This document shows positions 1 through 6,074 of a DNA stretch of 6,103 nucleotides, in pieces. The translations under genes and the position numbers were made by a program. The notes beneath the pieces are model-generated. The model had not been told where the DNA came from and did no database searches. It saw only the letters and a list, made by a program, of their open reading frames with translations. Position 1 is the first letter of the stretch. Each line of letters opens with the position of its first letter. The DNA is taken from positions 1 to 6,103 of the forward strand of contig JAKAGC010000265.1 in NCBI GenBank assembly GCA_021817755.1, written 5' to 3'. Source of the stretch: Acidobacteriota bacterium. GTDB lineage: Bacteria > Acidobacteriota > Aminicenantia > UBA2199.

Positions 1-1
1 T

Positions 2-274
2 CCACGTATACAATACGAAGAGGCAACTTTGTTAGGAAAAATTAATGGAATAGTACCGCCAAAACAAGGGTTCAAATCAATAAGTCTGAGTTTTACTAAA
101 GTGGTTACCGGAGATAGAATGGATTATGAAATTCCTGTTAAAAAAGATGGAACTTTCTCTATAAATATTCCTGTTGAATGTATAAGTATTGGTGCTATTG
201 CCTCAGATTTTTTTAAAGGTGTAATAGGAAAGGCCTACGGGAACAAGCCACTTAAGATTGGTAAATTGATATGA
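2..274 (+). CDS. Partial secreted-type protein, possibly the N-terminal region of a TlpA-like thiol-disulfide oxidoreductase; 5' end outside window
   Basis: An open frame runs from the window edge with no stop until TGA at 272-274, so the true start is probably upstream; the first in-frame alternative start is TTG at 29, with no ribosome binding site. The pattern of a TGxxxxYEIPV stretch, then KKDGTFSINIP, is a beta-rich pattern I associate with the N-terminal domain of Bacteroidota TlpA/AhpC-like envelope proteins. No thioredoxin CxxC is present in the visible part, so the enzyme assignment is a weak inference. The last ~18 codons (from about 215) are antisense to well-conserved MBOAT codons on the other strand, so the believable protein probably ends near 205-225 and the printed C-terminus (GKAYGNKPLKIGKLI) is likely an artefact of a junction. 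It is the only plus-strand gene supported in this window. Confidence 0.4.
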   Translation, partial: PRIQYEEATLLGKINGIVPPKQGFKSISLSFTKVVTGDRMDYEIPVKKDGTFSINIPVECISIGAIASDFFKGVIGKAYGNKPLKIGKLI

Positions 275-604
275 GATGTGGATATTCTTAAAAAGAGAGA
301 GAAGAATGGAATTTAAAAAATTGAAGTATTTAAAAAAGATAAGTAAGCCGAGATTATGAATTAATCCGGTTAATAGGAGTAATATACGCGTGAAATGGGA
401 AGTGGCTTTATGAATTCGAATGGCAAGTATATAGTCGATTAGAATGGATAAGAGAAGTAGTACAAGGTAAGCAGGGCTAAACAGGGCATAAAAGACAAAC
501 CCGGCAATGAGTAAAGGAAACCACCTATAATTGGTTTTAAATAGATGATAGGCTAAAAGAGTGAGGGATATGAAAAAGAAAAATTCCAACGAATTAAATA
601 TCAT
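203..604 (-). CDS. MBOAT-family O-acyltransferase (AlgI-like), N-terminal fragment, truncated at a junction
   Basis: This is the N-terminal part of a membrane-bound O-acyltransferase of the AlgI/DltB type, which in the family transfers acyl (often acetyl) groups across the inner membrane onto exported polysaccharides. Visible are the typical opening MIFNSLEFFFF, about four hydrophobic membrane segments in 133 residues, the FFKYFNF motif (residues ~89-95) and the conserved LVPVGLSYYTF (~120-130). Full-length members have roughly 450-500 residues and carry the catalytic histidine much further on, so only about a quarter to a third is present and the fragment cannot be active as it stands. The frame stops at TGA (203-205) just after the YTF motif, and no other reverse frame continues the family upstream of it. 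The ATG at 602-604 has AGGAAG six bases upstream (611-616) and overlaps the end of the preceding glycosyltransferase gene by 11 bp, implying translational coupling. It is the last visible gene of the minus-strand block. Confidence 0.85.
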   Translation of the reverse strand: MIFNSLEFFFFISLTLLAYHLFKTNYRWFPLLIAGFVFYALFSPAYLVLLLLSILIDYILAIRIHKATSHFTRILLLLTGLIHNLGLLIFFKYFNFLNSILLSLFKNIHISYQFTNLKWLVPVGLSYYTFKKI

Positions 605-1652
605 GAGTGTCTTCCTGTAATGAGATGAGATTTTGAAGGAGATTGTACCGGGTAATCATCGCTTTTATGTATACAAGGAATTCTTGTTGAGAAACGAAGT
701 TCCTCTTTTCCCTGGTAATATTTTTGTATTCCTTTACAAGAGATGGGCTACAGAGGAGCCATTTTAATGCGGTGAGGTATTTATAGAATTTGGTTTTTGC
801 AAATTTTAATTGATAATATAGTTGTTCTTTTTTGAGGATATAAAATAGTTCAGTTGTATGTAATTTTGGTAAGGAAGGAGAAATTTTTTTGGCGGTTCTA
901 AGTGCATGGTGTGCCATTTTAATAAATTGTCCGCGGGCTTTGGCTTTTTCAAGCATGTTGTCGGAAGTGGCCTGCCTGGAATGAATTCGCCAAAAAGCAA
1001 GGTAACTGGGGACATGAATTGTATGAGCGGTGAGTGTGGCACGCATGACCCATTCATAATCGGCAATCGATCCGGCTGTGGTTAAAAACATCCCGATGCG
1101 TTGAAATAATGAACGGTGGATAAGTATTTGGGTGAGAGAGGTGTAAACGGTAATACCGGAAAAATGGAGTAATCCGTCGTGGGGAGCCTTCCTGATATGG
1201 GGTTTATCGATTAAGGGACCGAAATATTGAACGATAAAAAAATTATCCCATGCTTTTTGATTACTGATTTTATTATTTTCGTCGATGATTTGTAATTTAC
1301 AATGGGCGAGATCACATTGGGGATGGGATTGGAGGGCTTGAACCATCTCTTGAAGGAGATTGGGAGTCATGGAATCATCTCCGGTGGCAAAGTAAATATA
1401 TTCTCCTTTTGCAAGTTGAATGCACTTGTTAAAGTTGACATAAATACCTTTTTCATCGGAACGGTGAAGGCAAATCCGGGAATCATTGCGGGCGCATTCT
1501 TCAAAGTACTCCCATGAACCGTCTGTGGAATAACTATCGACAACAATGAGTTCCCATTGGGTGAAAGTCTGGGACTGAATGGAACGCATCCTCTCTTCGA
1601 GATAAGGACGGTTATTGAGATTGGGAAGTAATATGGATACTGTGGGGAGCAT
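594..1652 (-). CDS. Glycosyltransferase family 2 (GT-A fold)
   Basis: A 352-residue GT2-type enzyme that would transfer a sugar from a nucleotide-sugar donor to a growing glycan at the cytoplasmic face of the inner membrane. The opening PTVSILLPNLNNRPYLEERMRS, then SIQSQTF and WELIVVDSYSTDGS (~33-46), is the classic nucleotide-binding start of the family. GDDS (91-94) supplies the metal-binding acidic pair, ADYEW (197-201) is the usual acidic motif after the catalytic pocket, and WRIHSRQAT (221-229) is the late histidine-containing motif. The C-terminal ~100 residues are basic with no obvious membrane span, suggesting a soluble or peripheral enzyme. The ATG abuts the TAA of the upstream gene with no spacer and is preceded by AGGGG seven bases away, so it is very likely co-translated. 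Donor and acceptor cannot be read from the sequence. Confidence 0.93.
   Translation of the reverse strand: MLPTVSILLPNLNNRPYLEERMRSIQSQTFTQWELIVVDSYSTDGSWEYFEECARNDSRICLHRSDEKGIYVNFNKCIQLAKGEYIYFATGDDSMTPNLLQEMVQALQSHPQCDLAHCKLQIIDENNKISNQKAWDNFFIVQYFGPLIDKPHIRKAPHDGLLHFSGITVYTSLTQILIHRSLFQRIGMFLTTAGSIADYEWVMRATLTAHTIHVPSYLAFWRIHSRQATSDNMLEKAKARGQFIKMAHHALRTAKKISPSLPKLHTTELFYILKKEQLYYQLKFAKTKFYKYLTALKWLLCSPSLVKEYKNITREKRNFVSQQEFLVYIKAMITRYNLLQNLISLQEDTHDI
611..616 (-). promoter_or_regulatory. Ribosome binding site of the MBOAT gene
   Basis: AGGAAG on the minus strand, six bases before the ATG, inside the 3' end of the family 2 glycosyltransferase gene. It fixes the MBOAT start despite the 11-bp overlap. 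Confidence 0.6.
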
Positions 1653-2654
1653 TTATAAACCCCTGTAAATGGAGGAGTTTACAAAGCTTTCAAGGAAATA
1701 GCCACCCTCGAGTTTTTTCTTGATGGGATGATCGATGAGGTATTGATGGGTTTGACGGATTAATTCTAAATTTTCTGCTTTTTCTGCGGCTTCTTCAAGG
1801 CTGGAAAAATAAAATGGATAATCATGGCCGAGATACTCGACAACAGAAGGAATGGGATTAACAAGAAGCGGGGTATTTCGAACGATGCATTCAATGACAG
1901 TATTATTGGCACTGGAATCATATAGATCTATTATAACTATATTTTGAGATATCAATTTATCATATTCGTCATCAGGAAGAAAAACGAGAGTTTGCGCGGT
2001 TTTGTACATGTCTGGTGTAAACTCTCCTTTCTCCATGAGAATTTCCTTTTCTTTCTTCATAAGAGAATCGATATCGGCATGAGTGATCTTTAAAAAGACT
2101 TTGGAATAACTTTTTACAGGCAATTGGTAAATGGTATGGAGTTTACGGAGCCACCATCCGATCTGGATGATTTGCTTTTGGGGATTGGAAACAAATTTAT
2201 TCCAGTCCCATTTAACCTGTGGGGTCTCAGTGGGGAAGATAAGATTTTCGATGGGGATATTTAATTTTGTTTCGAGATTCTGCCGGTGATACTTGGAGAG
2301 GGTAAAAAGTCCTTTGCAATAGGGGAAACTCTGTTTCCATGCGGGAGTTTGAAAGATAAAATCATTTGATTGCTCGGATTGGAACCATTGGGGGACATTG
2401 GGGGGAACATGTATAAAACCGATCCAGGGGCGGAGATTGGGTTTAATACCATCAGGATGCCAGCAGAATGTTCGTTCAATGAAGGTATCGAGCTTAATAC
2501 CATTGGGATTATGGAGTGAGGAGAGAAGTCGGAGGACATACGGCCAGCCGCTTCTGTGCTGACCGTAGAATCCTTTAAGTTGATCCGAGAGATCAACTTT
2601 TTGTGGGTAGCGGGAATTAACTGTTTCTTTTTTTCTCTTAAAGAAAGAAAACAT
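1653..2654 (-). CDS. GT-B-like glycosyltransferase, stand-alone paralogue of the C-terminal domain of the fusion gene at 3487-5880
   Basis: A 333-residue protein. After a short basic N-terminus (MFSFFKRKKE), residues 30-333 align without gaps to residues 494-797 of the fusion protein, at about 64% identity by hand count. Shared blocks are HRSGW, LDTFIERTFCW, PWIGFIHVPPNVPQWF, PYCKGLFTLS, GWWLR and LYDSSANNTVIECI. The segment SSANNTVIEC...NTPLLVNPIPSVVEYLG (247-276) resembles the donor-binding C-terminal half of GT-B enzymes, where an acidic residue and a run of small residues contact the nucleotide sugar; that is family knowledge applied by pattern. No signal peptide or membrane span is seen, so it is probably cytoplasmic. 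It starts 8 bp after the lipoprotein gene with no Shine-Dalgarno sequence before the ATG, so it may rely on coupling to upstream translation. Donor sugar unknown; a CAZy family cannot be assigned here. Confidence 0.85.
   Translation of the reverse strand: MFSFFKRKKETVNSRYPQKVDLSDQLKGFYGQHRSGWPYVLRLLSSLHNPNGIKLDTFIERTFCWHPDGIKPNLRPWIGFIHVPPNVPQWFQSEQSNDFIFQTPAWKQSFPYCKGLFTLSKYHRQNLETKLNIPIENLIFPTETPQVKWDWNKFVSNPQKQIIQIGWWLRKLHTIYQLPVKSYSKVFLKITHADIDSLMKKEKEILMEKGEFTPDMYKTAQTLVFLPDDEYDKLISQNIVIIDLYDSSANNTVIECIVRNTPLLVNPIPSVVEYLGHDYPFYFSSLEEAAEKAENLELIRQTHQYLIDHPIKKKLEGGYFLESFVNSSIYRGL
1660..1664 (-). promoter_or_regulatory. Ribosome binding site of the family 2 glycosyltransferase gene
   Basis: AGGGG on the minus strand, seven bases before the ATG at 1650-1652. 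It lies within the last codons of the preceding gene, whose stop directly abuts this start. Confidence 0.45.
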
Positions 2655-2662
2655 GGAGATTT

Positions 2663-3376
2663 TTATTGAGGAATGATAACAGTTATGGGATTGGGTGCGC
2701 CATCTTTCACTGGATCAAGGGGTTTATCGACAGTAATCATTATACTGGAATTGGGGCCATCGCCTTCATAACGGTTGATTCCCAGTATAGTGGTTTCACC
2801 TGCACCGGCAAAGATCAATTTATCACCGATCTTAATTGGGGACATCTCTTTATGAGGAACTGCAATAAAAAACATTCCGCTTGTCTGGAGGTGAATTCCA
2901 TTTTTCCATACTCCGGGCTGCGAATAGGCACAAGCAACGATGGGGAATTTTACGATAGTGATGGGAGTTGGGTTTCCGTCGTTTTTAGAGTCGAGGATTT
3001 TATCGACTTTAACGAATAATGTTGAATAAGAAGGATAATCCATGCGTCCGACTTCTTTGACAAGAGCTTCACCGGCAGTGGCGAAACGAAGTGTATATCC
3101 GACTTTAATGGGGGTGGATATTTTGTTATCTATGGTAATTAGTACGAGGTTTTTATCCTTTTTGAATATACCGTTAACCCATTTTTCATCATTATATTTG
3201 GAAGCCGTGAAGATTCTTGGCGTGGATAAGATAGCTTTTGAAGGTGGTTTCACGGCTTTAACGGGAACATTTACTGTTGATTTTTCAGTAGTTGTTTCTT
3301 TTTTCTTTTCGGATTTCGCACAACCGATGAGTACTGCAATAAGCGCAACAACAATAATGAATTTCTTCGAAAACAT
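2663..3376 (-). CDS. Lipoprotein with two tandem copies of a ~91-residue domain
   Basis: A 237-residue exported lipoprotein. The signal peptide MFSKKFIIVVALIAVLIG ends in lipobox LIGC (cleavage before Cys19), followed by a Lys/Glu/Thr-rich linker to about residue 50. The rest is an internal duplication: W66-VNGI matches W157-KNGI, PIKVG (89-93) matches PIKIG (180-184), LRFATAGE (96-103) matches LIFAGAGE (187-194), all offset by exactly 91, and VDKILDSKNDGNPTPIT matches VDKPLDPVKDGAPNPIT with offset 92. The pattern of W-x-NGI, vG-x-x-l-x-F, then LD...G-x-P-x-x-I recalls small beta domains I remember in secreted carbohydrate-active proteins, but that is a weak recollection. The open frame extends to 3490; I chose the ATG at 3374-3376 because GGAGG lies nine bases upstream and the signal peptide begins there. 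It sits between the two paralogous glycosyltransferase genes. Function unknown; a glycan-associated envelope role is inferred from context. Confidence 0.85.
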   Translation of the reverse strand: MFSKKFIIVVALIAVLIGCAKSEKKKETTTEKSTVNVPVKAVKPPSKAILSTPRIFTASKYNDEKWVNGIFKKDKNLVLITIDNKISTPIKVGYTLRFATAGEALVKEVGRMDYPSYSTLFVKVDKILDSKNDGNPTPITIVKFPIVACAYSQPGVWKNGIHLQTSGMFFIAVPHKEMSPIKIGDKLIFAGAGETTILGINRYEGDGPNSSIMITVDKPLDPVKDGAPNPITVIIPQ

Positions 3377-3385
3377 ACTTTTATG

Positions 3386-3390
3386 CCTCC
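3386..3390 (-). promoter_or_regulatory. Ribosome binding site that sets the lipoprotein start
   Basis: GGAGG on the minus strand, nine bases before the ATG at 3374-3376. It decides against the longer in-frame starts further upstream, which would bury the signal peptide. Confidence 0.7.
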
Positions 3391-3404
3391 ATATCATTTT
3401 ATTT

Positions 3405-3433
3405 AATTTACAATATATAATTTTTAAAATCAA
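3405..3433 (-). promoter_or_regulatory. Possible internal promoter for the lipoprotein and downstream genes
   Basis: In the 110-bp AT-rich gap between the fusion gene and the lipoprotein gene, the minus strand reads TTGATT (3428-3433), a 17-base spacer, then TAAATT (3405-3410). Each box matches 4 of 6 consensus positions. Such matches arise easily in AT-rich DNA, so this is a candidate only; the size of this gap, the largest between genes of the block, is the main supporting context. Confidence 0.25.
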
Positions 3434-3486
3434 GTTTAATCTTAATTTTATTCTATTTATATCCCTTCTATTGGGATGTTCGGAAA

Positions 3487-5880
3487 TCATAAATTACGGT
3501 AAATAGATGATTCGACAAAAGAATTCAAAAAGTACTGTGTAGTGAGTTTCTTTTTGATGGAAAGATTTGTAAGGTAGATGTGGGTTTGTCGGATTAAATC
3601 GTAATTCATGGCTTTTTGAGCCGCTTCTTCGAACGAATTATAGTATAAGGGGTATTCTTTACCTAGATATTCTTGAACAGGTTCGATGGGGTTAATTAAC
3701 AATGGGGTATTACGTGCAATGCATTCGATTACGGTATTATTGGCACTGGAATCATAGAGATAGGCGAGTACGATATTTTCGCATAGGTACCGGTCATATT
3801 CGGAATCGGGAAGGAAACGGATAATTTCTGCGGTATCGTACATTTCATCTCGAAACGTGCCATTTTCCAAAAGTATCTCTTTTTCTTTCTGCATGAGTGG
3901 GGTAATACTGGGATGCTCGACATTGAGAAATACTTTTTTATATTGGGTTGGGGGGAGTATGTATATGGCATGAAGCATCCTGAGCCACCATCCAACCTGT
4001 AATATCTTTTTCTCTCTGTTTGAAGAAAATTTATCCCATGACCATGTATTAGAAGGGAATTCTGTGGGATGAAGAAGTGATTGAACGGGTATTTTTAATA
4101 AAGATTCGAGATTCTTTTGATGATACTGGGAAAGGGTAAATAATCCTTTGCAATAAGGTAAACTCTCTTTCCAGGCTTTGGATTGAAAGATCATATGGTT
4201 AGATTGCTCATAATGAAACCATTGGGGAACATTTGGAGGAACATGAATAAAACCAATCCAGGGATATTTGTGGGGTTTGATGCCTTTCGGGTTCCAACAG
4301 AAAGTACGTTCGATAAAGGTATCGAGATAGACGCCATCGGGATTGTGGAGTTGATTCATATGAGAAATGACATAATGCCATCCGCTTCTGTGCCTACCGT
4401 AATTAATGGTCATTTGTTCATTTAGATTAATCTTTCCCCGAAATTGCGTATTGGGGGAAGGGGATTCTTTTAATTTGTTCGATTCGTTAGAGCTTGGGGT
4501 TGAATTCTTGTCAATCCAACTTTTAAATGCGATAAAAGGGGAGAGTACTGTGCGTCCGAACTTATATGAATAACTATTTCGCGTTTTATGAAGCTGATGT
4601 TCCAATGTGGATATATACTGATGAATCTGGTGTATTTCGATTCCTTTACTTTGTATTTTTTTTACAAAATCTTTTAATGTTTCCTTCTTTTCAATCGATG
4701 TACCTGGAGCGAGAGCTGATTTAATATTTTTTTCCAGCAATTGTTCTTCAAGGGATTTTATTTTTTCAAATTGTTCCAGGGATTCATCGATAAAAAAGGA
4801 AATAATTTTCCTGAGCATTTCAATTCGTTTCAGGTGATCCAATGGGGGATAATCCTGGGGGGTATTCTTAATTTTATAAAAATACTCTTTGGTAAATGAA
4901 AAACAGCGAATGGGGTGTGATTGAAGGGCATTAAAAAGTGCTTCGATTTGTTCCTTGGACATATGGGAAATGATAAGTGTTCGGACGTTTTCTTCAATCT
5001 TATCGAATTTATCTGAAGGTAAACAATAATGAGAGTATTTTTCGATTTTGGCATCCTGGAAATTAACTCCCATATACCCGCGTTCTTGGAACAAATTTTC
5101 GATTTTTTCACGATAAGATTTATCCTGGGTCAAAAGGTTAATATCAACGATAAAATCGCTGTTGATAATGTTTTTAAGGAGTGCATCGAACCAGATGTAA
5201 TAAAAAATAAAATACCGTTCTTCTTCGGAGTAGTTGGGGAGTAGATGTTTATAAAAGAGGAATTCTTTTTCAGGGTTGGAATTGTTAAAAGGGAATAAGG
5301 GTACTATCTTAGATAATGGAGCGAAATCGGGGTGATTGTAATTGGCATTTGCTGCAAGGAGGTCCATTAGGAAGAAATCATGGTAAGCAGTACGTTTATG
5401 TAATTCGATATAGGATTGCCATTGATCGCGGGGAGAACGGATGAGATAAAGATTTAATACCTGGTTGTAAAATTGTTTAAACCATTGAGCCCGAAAAGCT
5501 GTCCGGTTGAATTTTAGTACTGGAATTTTTCCTGTAGGATATTTTATGAGAGAATCGATATATTCAATTAATTGGGGGTTTTCATTATTGTTACAGAATT
5601 GATCGTAGCTGAATTCTTTTTTGAAAAAGGGAACTCCGGTTTGATTATCTTTTAGAAGAGGGATGTATTCCTGGAGGTAGTAACTTTCAAGGACAGGATG
5701 GTGAACGGCTTCAAAATCCCGGGTGAGCATTTCATCAATATTTTCAGTAGTCACCTGAGTAAGAACATGATGAAGGGGTTCATAATAACAATAATACCGG
5801 TCATTCTTCCTGAATTTATTCCACAGATAAGTGCTGCCGGTTCTAAACATGGAGTGTATAAAAATGGGTTTCTGAGTCAT
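3487..5880 (-). CDS. Sulfotransferase - coiled coil - glycosyltransferase fusion protein
   Basis: A 797-residue three-part protein. Residues 1 to ~330 are a sulfotransferase-like domain, expected to move a sulfuryl group from PAPS to an acceptor hydroxyl: IFIHS then FRTGSTYLW (12-20) is the 5'-phosphosulfate P-loop, and LIRSPRDQWQS (146-156, with R148 and S156) fits the 3'-phosphate motif. EPLHH (34-38) holds histidines that could serve as base, which is inference. Residues ~350-435 are rich in Glu, Lys, Leu and Ile with heptad-like spacing (SLEEQLLEKN, STLEHQLHKT), suggesting a coiled coil, followed by SYSYKFGRTVLSPF and a Ser/Pro/Asn-rich linker (~458-480). Residues ~485-797 form a GT-B-like domain paralogous to the gene at 1653-2654, including PWIGFIHVPPNVPQWF and DSSANNTVIECI (710-721). 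No signal peptide or membrane span is seen. The ATG lacks a Shine-Dalgarno sequence and overlaps (ATGA) the stop of a possible 51-codon leader ORF. Likely role: coupled sugar addition and sulfation of a glycan; acceptors unknown. Confidence 0.88.
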   Translation of the reverse strand: MTQKPIFIHSMFRTGSTYLWNKFRKNDRYYCYYEPLHHVLTQVTTENIDEMLTRDFEAVHHPVLESYYLQEYIPLLKDNQTGVPFFKKEFSYDQFCNNNENPQLIEYIDSLIKYPTGKIPVLKFNRTAFRAQWFKQFYNQVLNLYLIRSPRDQWQSYIELHKRTAYHDFFLMDLLAANANYNHPDFAPLSKIVPLFPFNNSNPEKEFLFYKHLLPNYSEEERYFIFYYIWFDALLKNIINSDFIVDINLLTQDKSYREKIENLFQERGYMGVNFQDAKIEKYSHYCLPSDKFDKIEENVRTLIISHMSKEQIEALFNALQSHPIRCFSFTKEYFYKIKNTPQDYPPLDHLKRIEMLRKIISFFIDESLEQFEKIKSLEEQLLEKNIKSALAPGTSIEKKETLKDFVKKIQSKGIEIHQIHQYISTLEHQLHKTRNSYSYKFGRTVLSPFIAFKSWIDKNSTPSSNESNKLKESPSPNTQFRGKINLNEQMTINYGRHRSGWHYVISHMNQLHNPDGVYLDTFIERTFCWNPKGIKPHKYPWIGFIHVPPNVPQWFHYEQSNHMIFQSKAWKESLPYCKGLFTLSQYHQKNLESLLKIPVQSLLHPTEFPSNTWSWDKFSSNREKKILQVGWWLRMLHAIYILPPTQYKKVFLNVEHPSITPLMQKEKEILLENGTFRDEMYDTAEIIRFLPDSEYDRYLCENIVLAYLYDSSANNTVIECIARNTPLLINPIEPVQEYLGKEYPLYYNSFEEAAQKAMNYDLIRQTHIYLTNLSIKKKLTTQYFLNSFVESSIYRNL

Positions 5881-6032
5881 GGTTTATCGTAAATTTTTTG
5901 TTTTGATAAATGGGTTTTGCCTATAAAAGAATGGAGCTGAAAACGAAAAGATAAGGCTACCCTCCTTAATAATGCAGTACGAGGGAAATAAATCTTCCCC
6001 TGTTTTTCTCGGATTGAATCATTTATTCTCAT
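5877..6032 (-). CDS. Possible 51-residue leader ORF overlapping the fusion-gene start
   Basis: On the minus strand an ATG at 6030-6032 opens 51 codons ending in TGA at 5877-5879; the last four bases are ATGA, shared with the start of the fusion gene. The product begins MRINDSIREKQGKIYF, is strongly basic and resembles nothing I recognise. Support: it begins only about seven bases after the predicted transcription start, it fills the space between promoter and next gene, and the fusion gene has no ribosome site of its own, so coupling would explain its translation. Against: no ribosome site of its own, unusual composition, and an open frame of this length can arise by chance. It could instead be an untranslated leader. 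Confidence 0.3.
   Translation of the reverse strand: MRINDSIREKQGKIYFPRTALLRRVALSFRFQLHSFIGKTHLSKQKIYDKP
5952..5999 (-). other. Leader segment with two short dyads, one enclosing a Shine-Dalgarno-like sequence
   Basis: Between the promoter and the fusion gene the transcript could form two 5-bp hairpins with 7-base loops: GGGAA/TTCCC (5983-5999) and TAAGG/CCTTA (5952-5968). The second includes TAAGGAGGG (5960-5968), the strongest ribosome-site match in the region, yet no ATG, GTG or TTG follows at a usable distance. Each hairpin alone is weak; they may be chance or parts of a leader structure. Confidence 0.2.
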
Positions 6033-6045
6033 TTTTTAAGAGGGG

Positions 6046-6074
6046 ATAATAGCACACAATGGGTTTAAATTCAA
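6046..6074 (-). promoter_or_regulatory. Sigma70-type promoter with extended -10 element
   Basis: On the minus strand TTGAAT (6069-6074) is followed after exactly 17 bases by TATTAT (6046-6051), with TGC directly before it as an extended -10. The -10 matches 5 of 6 and the -35 matches 4 of 6 consensus positions. Transcription would start near 6039 and run into the fusion gene and the genes beyond. This is the best promoter in the window and sits at the head of the minus-strand block. Confidence 0.6.

Noticed and set aside
2261..2596. Second minus-strand frame inside the stand-alone glycosyltransferase
   Set aside because: It is out of frame with a well-conserved protein whose sequence is supported by its paralogue; its own product has no recognisable features.
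3459..3479. Hairpin downstream of the fusion gene as an intrinsic terminator
   Set aside because: The stem is only 5 bp (ATCCC/GGGAT, 7-base loop) and no run of T follows on the minus strand, so termination there is not supported.
3377..3490. N-terminal extension of the lipoprotein frame up to 3490
   Set aside because: The extra 38 residues lie in AT-rich intergenic DNA, place the signal peptide internally and ignore the GGAGG site nine bases before the ATG at 3374-3376.
2666..3506. Plus-strand open frames opposite the lipoprotein gene (2666-3019 and 3042-3506)
   Set aside because: They are antisense to a gene with a convincing signal peptide and internal repeat, and their translations show no domain pattern or ribosome site.
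4183..5244. Plus-strand frames at 4183-4425 and 5029-5244 and minus-strand frames at 3729-3995 and 4830-5111
   Set aside because: All are shadows within the 797-residue fusion gene, without independent signals.
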